7,171 nt of DNA from Spirochaetales bacterium (GCA_027077185.1 JALTGJ010000398.1:1-7171); one strand, 5' to 3'; counted from the first letter of the stretch, positions 1 through 6,000 are shown. Notes: generated by a model not told the origin, from the letters alone. Translations and numbers: made by a program.

Positions 1-1
1 C

Positions 2-484
2 CTGAAAAATCATAAATTACTGAATTCAGAAATGGATCCGGATAACAATCGAATGATCTACAAGAATTTTATAAATATTGGAATTGCAGTAGATACAGAA
101 AACGGTCTGGTTGTTCCAGTTATAAAAAATACAGATAAACTATCTATAACAGAGATTGCAAATCAGATTCAAATTCTTACTGATAAAGCCCGTGACCGCC
201 AACTTACTTTAGATGATATGAAAGATGGAACCTTTACAATAACTAATTATGGATCCCTGGGAGGTCTTTTTGCTGTTCCTATAATCAATTACCCTCAGGC
301 GGGAATATTGGGTACTGGGCGGATACATCAAAAACCTATAGTTAAAAACAACGAAATAGTTATTGGGAATATTTTGCCTCTTTCTATCTCTGTGGATCAT
401 CGAATTGTGGATGGAGGAGAAACTACACGTTTTTTAAATGATGTAAAGGCTTATCTTGAAGATCCGGTAAGTATGTTATTTTGA
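2..484 (+). CDS. 2-oxo acid dehydrogenase E2 acyltransferase, C-terminal catalytic domain (5' partial)
   Basis: This is the last ~160 codons of a dihydrolipoamide acyltransferase (E2), the core of a pyruvate, branched-chain or acetoin dehydrogenase complex, which moves an acyl group from the lipoyl arm to CoA. The frame is open to the left edge; the internal ATG at 32 is not the real start because conserved E2 residues precede it. Visible family motifs are NIGIAVDTENGLVVPVIK, GTFTITNYGSLGG, and near the C-terminus SVDHRIVDGG, which holds the catalytic His (398-400) and Asp (410-412) of the DHRxxDG signature. The protein ends PVSMLF, as usual for the family. The lipoyl and E1/E3-binding domains lie outside the window. 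E3 follows 66 bp downstream and a lipoate ligase-family gene after that, supporting an oxo-acid dehydrogenase operon. The substrate cannot be told from this fragment. Confidence 0.93.
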   Translation: MKNHKLLNSEMDPDNNRMIYKNFINIGIAVDTENGLVVPVIKNTDKLSITEIANQIQILTDKARDRQLTLDDMKDGTFTITNYGSLGGLFAVPIINYPQAGILGTGRIHQKPIVKNNEIVIGNILPLSISVDHRIVDGGETTRFLNDVKAYLEDPVSMLF

Positions 485-498
485 TCGAAAGTGATTCC

Positions 499-529
499 AG
501 CCTGGTCGGGACTTCGTCCCTGCTCGGCT
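499..529 (+). repeat. Imperfect GC-rich hairpin between E2 and E3 genes
   Basis: A 31-nt imperfect palindrome. The inner stem is GGGAC (508-512) with GTCCC (516-520) around a TTC loop. The outer stem is AGCC (499-502) with GGCT (526-529). Between them are a G-C pair and G-T wobbles, with mismatches at 503/525 and 507/521. It is conspicuously GC-rich for this sequence, has no T-run after it, and ends 10 nt before the E3 Shine-Dalgarno. It is therefore unlikely to be a simple terminator. It could be a dispersed REP-like intergenic element or an RNA-processing/stability hairpin inside the operon. Only the inverted repeat itself is seen; the role is inferred. Confidence 0.6.
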
Positions 530-550
530 ATGCAACCATAGGAGTTTTTC

Positions 551-1882
551 ATGAGTAATGATAAATATGATTTGATTATAATAGGTGCCGGTCCCGGTGG
601 TTATGTTGCAGGGATACGGGCCGGACAGACCGGTCTTAAAACCGCTATTATTGAAAAAGAATATATTGGAGGAATGTGCCTGAACTGGGGTTGTATTCCT
701 ACAAAGAGTTTACTGGAAAGTGCAAAATTATTCAGTAAAATAAAATCTGCTGAAAAATTTGGTATAGATGGAATTGGAGATATCTCTTTTAACTGGGAGA
801 AAGCTGTTAAAAGAACTAAACCAATTGTAAAAAAACTTACCAAAGGTGTTGAATACCTTCTTAAAAAAAACGGTGTGGAGATTATTAAGGGATCTGCAGA
901 AATTGTATCAGACAGAATGGTTACAGTTAATAATCGCAGTCTAAAAACTGATAATATTATAATTGCAACAGGTTCAAAACCTGCTGAAATACATTCATTA
1001 AAAGCGAATATATTGGATATAGAAAAGATGCTTTTGAAAACAGAGATTCCAAAAAAACTTGCTGTAATTGGATCCGGTTCTGTTGCTGTGGAATTGTGCC
1101 AGCTGTTCAAAATGATGGACAGGGATGTTAGTCTTCTAATTAAAGGTAATCAACTAATACCCGGGCTGGATTCCAGTATTGAGACATTTCTTTTTGATAA
1201 ATTTAAAAAAGAAAAAATTGAAATTATCAAAGATTTTGATTTTAAGGATAATTGCATTCTTGTAAATAATATTATTCTGAAATTTGATATGGTAATAAAT
1301 GCATCTCTGCGTCAGGCAATTTTGCCGCCTAATTCTCTGAACTTAACAATTGACAGGGGATTTATACAAACTGATAAAAATCTTGAAACCTCAATACCCG
1401 GAATTTATGCTGTAGGGGATGTTAACGGGAAAAACTTTTATGCCCATTCAGCATCTGCTCAGGGTCTTGCAGTTGTAAACATAATCCATGGGCTTGAAAA
1501 TGATATAGACTTTAACAAACATCCTATAAACATTTATACCTATCCGGAAATTGCCCAATTAGGTAAAACTCAGGAAACCTTGGAAAATGAAAATATCAAG
1601 TTTAAATCAAGCGAGTTTCCCCTTTCTTCCAATGGGAAGGCTCTGGCGGAAGGAGAAACAGAGGGTTTTTTACGAATACTTTTTGAAGAAAAATACGGGG
1701 AGGTTTTGGGAGTTCAAATAGTAGCTTCCAATGCAACAGATCTAATTTCCGAAGCATCAGCTGCCATGCAGATGGAAGCTACTGTTTTTGATGTTGCAAA
1801 AACTGTACATGCCCATCCAACAGTTTCTGAAGTTTTTATGGAGGCAGGGTTTTATGCAGCAGGGGAGCCTGTTCACAGGTAA
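551..1882 (+). CDS. lpdA: Dihydrolipoyl dehydrogenase (E3)
   Basis: FAD-dependent class I disulfide oxidoreductase that reoxidises the dihydrolipoyl arm of E2 and passes electrons to NAD+. It is a soluble homodimer, 443 aa. In order: FAD-binding GAGPGG (residues 12-17), the redox disulfide CLNWGC (C43/C48) followed by IPTKSLL, IATGSKP, NAD-binding GSGSVAVE (174-181), the second FAD motif GIYAVGDV (D290), and the C-terminal dimer domain with HPTVSE (H422/E427), the His-Glu pair that acts on the partner active site. TAGGAG at 539-544 sits 6 nt before the ATG. It is 20-30 residues shorter than typical E3 (about 465-475). The loss is in the NAD half: the linker before the NAD motif is short, the last glycine of GxGxxG is Ala, and the usual GRxPN stretch is replaced by LRQAIL. 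All core redox residues remain. Co-transcribed with E2. Confidence 0.95.
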   Translation: MSNDKYDLIIIGAGPGGYVAGIRAGQTGLKTAIIEKEYIGGMCLNWGCIPTKSLLESAKLFSKIKSAEKFGIDGIGDISFNWEKAVKRTKPIVKKLTKGVEYLLKKNGVEIIKGSAEIVSDRMVTVNNRSLKTDNIIIATGSKPAEIHSLKANILDIEKMLLKTEIPKKLAVIGSGSVAVELCQLFKMMDRDVSLLIKGNQLIPGLDSSIETFLFDKFKKEKIEIIKDFDFKDNCILVNNIILKFDMVINASLRQAILPPNSLNLTIDRGFIQTDKNLETSIPGIYAVGDVNGKNFYAHSASAQGLAVVNIIHGLENDIDFNKHPINIYTYPEIAQLGKTQETLENENIKFKSSEFPLSSNGKALAEGETEGFLRILFEEKYGEVLGVQIVASNATDLISEASAAMQMEATVFDVAKTVHAHPTVSEVFMEAGFYAAGEPVHR

Positions 1883-1931
1883 TACAATGTACACTGGAAT
1901 ACTATTAAAATAAATAATTTTTGAGGTTGGA

Positions 1932-2549
1932 ATGAGCAGTAAAAAGATAACTTATACACTTCCGGACAGTGTGCTTCTTGACAGTGAGGATTCACGGCTG
2001 ATGATCTGGCAGCCTGAGTATCCTGTAATAGTAGCTGGTCAAAGTAACAATCCCGAAAAATATGTTTTAATGGAAAAAGCTTTGTTGGATGGAGTTTCTG
2101 TAATTAAACGTCCCAGTGGAGGAGAAACCGTTGTACTTACCCCCCGAATGCTTGTCATCTCCCTTGTATTAAAAAGCATAAAACTTCCTGGGTCCAGAGA
2201 TTTTTTTATAAAAATAAATAATATGCTAATTTCTGTATTAAAAGAATCAGGTCTATCCGGGGTTTGTTATAGAGGGATATCAGACCTTGCTGTTGATGAT
2301 AAAAAAATTATGGGCTCATCAATTTATCGCAAACGGGGAATGCTTTTTTATCATGCAGTATTGAACTATGGAGAATCTCCTGAGTACATTGCTTCATATC
2401 TTAAGCACCCTGTGCGGGAACCTGATTATAGAAAGGGCAGATCACATTCTGAGTTTGTAACAACAATGGAAGCAGCAGGAATAACTGTTTCCATGCCGGA
2501 TTTAATGATAAAACTAAAAAAAGAACTTGAAGTAATTATGGAGATATAA
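1932..2549 (+). CDS. Lipoate-protein ligase / octanoyltransferase family protein (BPL_LplA_LipB fold)
   Basis: Cytoplasmic cofactor-transferase-fold protein (205 aa), expected to attach lipoate or octanoate to lysines of E2 and GcvH-type domains. Visible motifs: RPSGGETVVL (R60-G64), matching the lipoate-binding RRxSGGG loop; GISDLAVDDKKIMGSS with K125 at the place of the catalytic/substrate lysine of the KIxGSA motif; and the late LKHPVREPDYRKGRSH stretch typical of lipoate ligases. Two loop positions differ from the consensus: E65 replaces the third glycine and Leu sits where LplA has His. At 205 aa it lacks the C-terminal accessory domain of E. coli-type LplA (about 340 aa), so a separate accessory protein, or a transferase rather than ATP-using ligase activity, is possible. 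GAGG at 1923-1926 is 5 nt before the ATG. It lies 49 bp behind E3, and its likely substrate E2 is encoded in the same operon. Confidence 0.85.
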   Translation: MSSKKITYTLPDSVLLDSEDSRLMIWQPEYPVIVAGQSNNPEKYVLMEKALLDGVSVIKRPSGGETVVLTPRMLVISLVLKSIKLPGSRDFFIKINNMLISVLKESGLSGVCYRGISDLAVDDKKIMGSSIYRKRGMLFYHAVLNYGESPEYIASYLKHPVREPDYRKGRSHSEFVTTMEAAGITVSMPDLMIKLKKELEVIMEI

Positions 2550-2552
2550 ATC

Positions 2553-2654
2553 ATGCAATCAAAAGTAAAAACCGTAGATGAACACCCAAACAAATATTGT
2601 AAATTATGGCCGAATATCCAGAGGGAAGAATTAGAGTCCCCCTTGAGTAATTAG
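2553..2654 (+). pseudogene. Possible short ORF or DUF1801-like gene remnant (33 codons)
   Basis: ATG at 2553 begins 3 nt after the upstream ligase stop, with GGAG at 2540-2543 placed 9 nt before it, so it could be translated by coupling. The 33-codon product begins MQSKVKTVDE, which resembles the N-terminus of DUF1801 (YdhG-like) proteins. The later QREELES would fit the next helix, but the intervening residues do not match well and the frame stops far short of the family's ~110-150 aa. It is most likely the decayed 5' end of such a gene, or a chance ORF. The assignment rests on memory of the family start and is tentative. Confidence 0.3.
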
Positions 2655-2727
2655 CACACAACTGGTACATCTATATTAAATCAACTATTGATTATATATA
2701 TTATTACTGATCGAAAGGAGGAATTAA
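2655..2727 (+). promoter_or_regulatory. AT-rich leader and strong Shine-Dalgarno of the histidine kinase
   Basis: This very AT-rich stretch ends in AAAGGAGG (2714-2721), 6 nt before the kinase ATG at 2728, the strongest ribosome-binding site in the window. The AT-rich run TATATATATTATTA (about 2693-2706) is where a promoter would be expected, but I see no -35/-10 pair with proper 16-18 bp spacing, so no promoter is called. The kinase may have its own promoter or be read from the lipoate ligase operon; no terminator hairpin is seen between them. Confidence 0.45.
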
Positions 2728-4443
2728 ATGTACTTGATTATTATAATTGTATTGCAGTTCCTTCTTCTTGTAATGGCAGTAACTATGCATAGAATTACAA
2801 AATACCGTTTACTATGGATTGTTGCTGCTCTGGCATCGGGTATAATGGTAGTTAGAAATATTATATTACTATATTACAATGGGAACCTGCCTAAGGATAC
2901 ATATTTAAGTATTATTATAAGCAATCTTCTCCCCATTCTGGTATTACTGCTTATTATTTTTGCTTTACTTGTATTTTACCACATGTATAAGGCCAGAATA
3001 AATTTAGAGTTGAACCTTAGACAGAGAGAACAATCTGCGAAAGATAATCTTATTATTAGTTCAGCTGCAGTCGAACAGAGTCCCAGTGTTGTTGTAATAA
3101 CCGACCTGGAAGGAAATATTGAATATGTTAACCCCAAATTCTCTGAACTTACTGGATATACAAAAGATGAAGTTCTGGGAAAGAACCCCAGAATTCTAAA
3201 AAGCGGATATTTTAAGGATAGTATATATAAGGAATTGTGGGATATAGTTAGCTCCGGTGGTGAGTGGAGAGGTGAATTCCTTAACAAAAAGAAGACTGGG
3301 GAGTTCTACTGGGAAGCTGCTTCTATTTCATCTATAAAGGATAATAATGGCAGTATAAAGAATTATCTTGCAGTAAAAGAAGATATTACAGAGAAAAAAA
3401 ATATAGAAGAAGCTCTTTTCCGAAGTGAAAGACGTATGAAAGATGTTCAAAGGGTAGCTCATATAGGAACCTGGGAAAGAGATGAAATTAGTAAAAAGGC
3501 TTTTTGGTCAGATGAAAATTATAGAATACTGGGACTGGAACCAGGAGAAATTGAGCCAGGCCTCGATTATTTTAAATCAATTATACATCCGGAAGATAGA
3601 GAAAGAGTAATTAAAGCTGCAGATAATTCACGGGCTAATCATAAAGAAAATAATGAAATTTTTCGTCTTATACTTAAAGATGGAACAGAGAAGTATGTAA
3701 ATGACTGGTCTCATTATTCCTACAATGCAGATGGTCTGCTTACTTATTCCACAGGAATGATGCAGGATATTACCCGGCGGATTGAAAATGAAGAGAGTAT
3801 TAAAGCATCTTTGGAGGAAAAAAAGGTTCTTCTTAAGGAACTTTATCATAGAACCAAAAATAATATGCAGGTTATAATATCCATGCTTAATTTAAATTCT
3901 TCAAGAGTCGATGATAAGAGAGTTTCTGATGTTTTTACTGATGTAACCAGCAGGATTCAATCTATGTCCCTGGTCCATGAAAAACTATATCAATCACAAA
4001 ATCTTTCAAGTGTCAGTCTAAAGGAATATATTGAGGATCTTTGTTTTTCCTTAAAGGGAAGTTATTGCTCCTCTGCATGTAAAATTGATTTTTTTCTTAA
4101 TCTTGATGATATTTCGGTTTCCATTGATGCTGCCATACCTCTGGGGCTAATTTTAAGCGAGCTAATCTCAAATTCATTTAAACATGCTTTTAAGAATCAG
4201 GAAAAGGGAGAGATTCACATATCTTTAACAGGCAGAAATAATACACAAACTGTCATTGAAATACATGATAGCGGTATTGGAAATAGTTCTGATATTAATG
4301 TTAATAATCTTACAAGCATGGGATTACAAACAGTTTATGCTTTAGCGGAATATCAACTTCATGGCAATATTGAACTGTATACAGGTCCCGGATTTAAATT
4401 TGGCATAACATTTAACAATGATGTTTTTAAATCCAGAGTTTAA
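2728..4443 (+). CDS. Membrane PAS-domain sensor histidine kinase (HisKA_2 type)
   Basis: A 571-aa inner-membrane sensor kinase. Three hydrophobic segments (about 1-20, 28-50, 60-85) form an N-terminal membrane anchor with little periplasmic sequence. A short charged linker follows, then PAS domain 1 (about 110-224, with VVVITDLEGNIEYVNPKF and LTGYTKDEVLGKNPR), PAS domain 2 of the PAS_3 type (about 236-352, with HIGTWERD, IIHPEDRERV and MMQDITRR), and the HisKA_2 dimerisation box ELYHRTKNNMQV with phospho-acceptor H374. The GHKL ATPase domain has its N-box around N482 (ELISNSFKHAF), G1 box D514-S-G-I-G and G2 box around G532. It autophosphorylates on H374 and should pass phosphate to a response regulator, none of which is in the window. 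The PAS ligand is unknown; no heme or flavin signature is obvious. The C-terminus is complete, and a truncated methyltransferase frame begins immediately after the stop. Confidence 0.93.
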   Translation: MYLIIIIVLQFLLLVMAVTMHRITKYRLLWIVAALASGIMVVRNIILLYYNGNLPKDTYLSIIISNLLPILVLLLIIFALLVFYHMYKARINLELNLRQREQSAKDNLIISSAAVEQSPSVVVITDLEGNIEYVNPKFSELTGYTKDEVLGKNPRILKSGYFKDSIYKELWDIVSSGGEWRGEFLNKKKTGEFYWEAASISSIKDNNGSIKNYLAVKEDITEKKNIEEALFRSERRMKDVQRVAHIGTWERDEISKKAFWSDENYRILGLEPGEIEPGLDYFKSIIHPEDRERVIKAADNSRANHKENNEIFRLILKDGTEKYVNDWSHYSYNADGLLTYSTGMMQDITRRIENEESIKASLEEKKVLLKELYHRTKNNMQVIISMLNLNSSRVDDKRVSDVFTDVTSRIQSMSLVHEKLYQSQNLSSVSLKEYIEDLCFSLKGSYCSSACKIDFFLNLDDISVSIDAAIPLGLILSELISNSFKHAFKNQEKGEIHISLTGRNNTQTVIEIHDSGIGNSSDINVNNLTSMGLQTVYALAEYQLHGNIELYTGPGFKFGITFNNDVFKSRV

Positions 4444-5067
4444 AACTTATTTATACCTATAGCCTGCATTAAGAAACAGCCCAGGGGTGTCTTTACCATT
4501 TCGGGAAATATGGAGAAATATAATGATGGAAGAAGGGATTTACGATTGACGATACAGGAACATTTCCTGGAGCAAATAAAAATTTATAATGGAATTGTAT
4601 TTAATAACTTCAATAAAAATAGAGCTTTTTGTGGTGATATTTTTGAGTTTAATGAGAAAATATACAAACCGGATTTGGTTTATCTGGATCCACCGTATGT
4701 TCCCAGATCTGATGATAATTGTTATGTAAAAAGATACCACTTTCTGGAAGGACTTTCAAAATATTGGAAAGGTGAGGAAATAGATTATAATACAAAAGTA
4801 CATAAAATCAAAAAGAAATATACTCCTTTCTCTTATCGTAAAACTTCGATTGATGCCTTTGATGAATTATTTGATAAATTTAAAAGTAGTATTATTGTAT
4901 TATCATATTCATCTAATGGGTACCCTGACTTATCAGTTTTAGAAGAGCTCTTAGCGAAATATAAAAAAAATGTAGAAATAAAAAAGAAAAATCATAAATA
5001 TCATTTTGGAAATCACAAATCAGTAAAAAGATCGAATGTCGAAGAATATTTAATAATAGGAAAATAG
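4444..5067 (+). pseudogene. 5'-truncated D12-class adenine-N6 DNA methyltransferase of a type II R-M system
   Basis: Remnant of a Dam-like methyltransferase (MethyltransfD12 family) that would methylate adenine to protect DNA from a partner endonuclease. Catalytic motif IV is present as DLVYLDPPYVP (DPPY at 4687-4698), followed by YVKRYHFLEGLSKYW and, near the end, SIIVLSYSSNGYPDL and a basic KNHKYHFGNHKSVKR stretch. The recognisable part begins before the first ATG: the codons at 4468-4500 read CIKKQPRGVFT, which looks like the helix and loop preceding DGRRDLRL in this family. The frame is blocked upstream by the kinase stop codon at 4441-4443, in the same frame. The N-terminal third, including the AdoMet-binding FxGxG motif I, is absent. 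The ATG at 4510 gives 185 codons but has only a poor Shine-Dalgarno. With motif I lost it cannot bind AdoMet normally and is very probably inactive. It lies directly upstream of its broken nuclease partner. Confidence 0.85.
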
Positions 5068-5068
5068 A

Positions 5069-5441
5069 ATGAAAAAAGTAAAGCAAGATACAAATGAATT
5101 ATTAAGCAGTTTAAGTAAATTGGAAACTGATTGGAAAGGCTGATTTTGCCATACCATCAAAGAATAATCCTGAAATTATTATTGAGGTTAAGGGCTATGG
5201 AGCTACTGGAAGCAAACAAACTGATGTGATTGGTGATGTTAATAGAATTATTCAGGAAAAAAGGCATGACACAACATTTTTACTGTTTACTGATGGAACA
5301 ACATGGAGAGAAAGAGCAAGTGATTTTCGAAAATTGATTGAATTTCAAAATTCAGGTTATATTTATAAAATATATACAAAAGATATGTACAAAGAATTTT
5401 TAGCTGATCTCTATTCACTTAAAGATGAGAAGAAAATATGA
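5069..5441 (+). pseudogene. Type II restriction endonuclease remnant (internal deletion/frameshift)
   Basis: An ATG 1 nt after the methyltransferase stop opens 24 codons (ending KLETDWKG) that stop at 5141-5143. In another frame, open from 5115, the sequence continues WKLIGKADFAIPS, then EIIIEVKGYG, then GSKQTDVIGDV, a TDGTTWRER block and IYTKDMYKEFLADL, ending at 5441. The spaced Asp (5142-5144) and ExK (EVK) form a PD-(D/E)xK nuclease core, so this is the C-terminal catalytic part of a restriction enzyme. N-terminus and core are now almost adjacent, so the middle of the gene, probably well over 100 codons for a normal type II enzyme, is missing and the frame is broken. The fragment from the ATG at 5226 (71 codons) lacks the catalytic residues. 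Position right behind the methyltransferase marks the pair as one dead R-M system. I cannot name its recognition site. Confidence 0.78.
5119..5137 (+). repeat. 8-bp direct repeat at the frame break of the endonuclease remnant
   Basis: ATTGGAAA occurs at 5119-5126 and again at 5130-5137, 11 bp apart. This is exactly where the reading frame changes from the N-terminal part of the endonuclease remnant to its C-terminal part. Such short homology is often found at illegitimate deletion joints. Removing one 11-bp unit does not restore the frame, so a simple duplication is not the cause. Confidence 0.5.
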
Positions 5442-5490
5442 AAAGAATAACATAAGGATTACAATATTATACCTTTTCTTCAGACTGCAT

Positions 5491-5515
5491 AAGAACACAT
5501 AGAGATGTCGTTTTT
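5491..5515 (+). terminator. Possible weak rho-independent terminator after the R-M remnant
   Basis: AAGAACACAT (5491-5500) can pair with ATGTCGTTTTT (5505-5515) around an AGAG loop. There is one bulged C at 5509 and a G-T pair. The T-run is partly inside the stem. It lies 50 bp past the endonuclease remnant and just before the toxin promoter, a sensible place for a terminator separating the two units. The stem is AT-rich and weak, so the call is tentative. Confidence 0.35.
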
Positions 5516-5521
5516 AAATAG

Positions 5522-5550
5522 TTGACAATATGTATCCAAGTGGCTACATT
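5522..5550 (+). promoter_or_regulatory. Sigma-70 type promoter of the toxin-antitoxin module
   Basis: A perfect -35 box TTGACA (5522-5527), a 17-bp spacer and a -10-like TACATT (5545-5550, 4 of 6 matches to TATAAT) stand upstream of the toxin gene. Transcription would start about 6-8 nt further on, at or next to the ATG at 5557. Any toxin start at 5530 would then lie inside the promoter, and the mRNA would be nearly leaderless. Confidence 0.65.
5530..5549. promoter_or_regulatory. Palindromic operator overlapping the TA promoter
   Basis: ATGTATCC (5530-5537) and GGCTACAT (5542-5549) form an inverted repeat with one mismatched pair (5535/5544) around a central AAGT. It spans the promoter spacer and most of the -10 box, the usual place for a repressor site. 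The HTH antitoxin encoded downstream is the natural candidate ligand, since antitoxins of this type commonly repress their own operon. Binding is inferred; the palindrome is seen. Confidence 0.6.
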
Positions 5551-5556
5551 AAGATA

Positions 5557-5847
5557 ATGATAAAAATTCGTAAAACGGAAATTTATGCAAAATGGCTTGA
5601 CAATTTAAAGGATGTCCGTGGGAGAGTGCGTATTATGGTACGGGTCGAACGTTTAGCCTCAGGAAATCCTGGAGATGTAAAACCAGTTGGAAAAGGTGTT
5701 TTTGAGTTACGAATTAATTACGGACCAGGTTATCGGGTATATTATAAAAAGCAAGGGCAGAAGATTATTATTCTGTTAGCTGGTGGAAATAAAAGTACTC
5801 AAACCAGAGATATAAAAACCGCCTTAAACCTGGCACGTAATCTATAG
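5557..5847 (+). CDS. RelE/ParE-superfamily toxin (HigB-like 'addiction module killer protein')
   Basis: A 96-aa type II toxin, expected to act as a ribosome-dependent mRNA interferase in the cytoplasm. The sequence follows the family (TIGR02683-like) from end to end: MIKIRKTEIYAKWLDNLKD, then RVERLASGNPGDVKPVGKGV, FELRINYGPGYRVYYK, IIILLAGGNKSTQTRDI and a C-terminal ALNLARN helix. The basic and aromatic surface GPGYRVYY and the late KSTQxRDI block are the hallmarks. I chose the ATG at 5557 because homologues begin M(I/L)-x-(I/V) at this point and because the upstream in-frame ATG (5530) lies inside the promoter and palindrome. Neither start has a good Shine-Dalgarno. The gene is intact and is followed by its HTH antitoxin, though at unusual distance (153 bp). 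A role as abortive-infection or plasmid-like addiction element is possible; the exact target is not shown. Confidence 0.9.
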   Translation: MIKIRKTEIYAKWLDNLKDVRGRVRIMVRVERLASGNPGDVKPVGKGVFELRINYGPGYRVYYKKQGQKIIILLAGGNKSTQTRDIKTALNLARNL

Positions 5848-5850
5848 GAG
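5843..5850 (+). repeat. Left copy of 8-bp direct repeat TATAGGAG
   Basis: TATAGGAG overlaps the toxin stop codon (TAG 5845-5847) and is repeated perfectly at 5987-5994. The two copies are 144 bp apart start to start and flank the unusual toxin-antitoxin spacer, like a target-site duplication. Because AGGAG is also a Shine-Dalgarno core, part of the match could be functional convergence. Confidence 0.6.
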
Positions 5851-5910
5851 GAATGATAAAAAGATTGTGAATTATTGTGTTGGTATTAATACAAGTCTTT
5901 TTTATCATTC
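5851..5910 (+). repeat. Long AT-rich hairpin between toxin and antitoxin
   Basis: GAATGATAAAAAG (5851-5863) pairs with CTTTTTTATCATTC (5897-5910) with a single bulged base. Pairing can extend inward through A-TTGT (5864-5868) against ACAAGT (5891-5896) with another bulge, leaving a loop of roughly 20 nt. The base of the stem starts exactly at the end of the TATAGGAG repeat. On RNA it could slow transcription, act as a weak terminator (six U in the 3' arm) or protect the upstream toxin message, changing the toxin:antitoxin ratio. The inverted repeat is seen; the role is inferred. Confidence 0.6.
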
Positions 5911-5986
5911 AGCGTCAGAGACTTTCCATGAAATGAGTATGGACAAAAATAATCCAGATAAATCAAAGGAAAGTGCTCGAAAGCGA

Positions 5987-5994
5987 TATAGGAG
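5987..5994 (+). promoter_or_regulatory. Right copy of TATAGGAG, serving as antitoxin Shine-Dalgarno
   Basis: The second TATAGGAG copy carries AGGAG (5990-5994), 6 nt before the antitoxin ATG at 6001. It fixes that start, since an in-frame TAG at 5989-5991 precludes anything further upstream. The antitoxin thus has its own ribosome-binding site despite the long spacer. Confidence 0.75.
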
Positions 5995-6000
5995 TGCATT

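Noticed and set aside
601..1110. 169-codon frame on the - strand
   Set aside because: It is antisense to the well-conserved FAD and NAD domains of E3. Its composition looks like a reverse reading of that gene.
2976..3287. 103-codon frame on the - strand inside the kinase
   Set aside because: It is antisense to PAS domain 1, with no start signals or family resemblance.
5226..5441. 71-codon frame as an independent small gene
   Set aside because: The same frame is open upstream to 5115 with nuclease motifs before the ATG, so it is only the tail of the broken endonuclease.
4458..5515. Apparent similarity between 4460-4493 and 5483-5513 (CTGCAT, AAGAA, TGTC blocks), considered as a repeat flanking the R-M remnant or attC-like sites
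   Set aside because: The match needs several gaps, the left copy is explained as methyltransferase coding sequence, and no integron core sites are seen.
5530..5556. Toxin start at the upstream ATG (9 extra residues)
   Set aside because: The segment coincides with the promoter spacer, -10 box and palindrome, and homologues start at the ATG at 5557.
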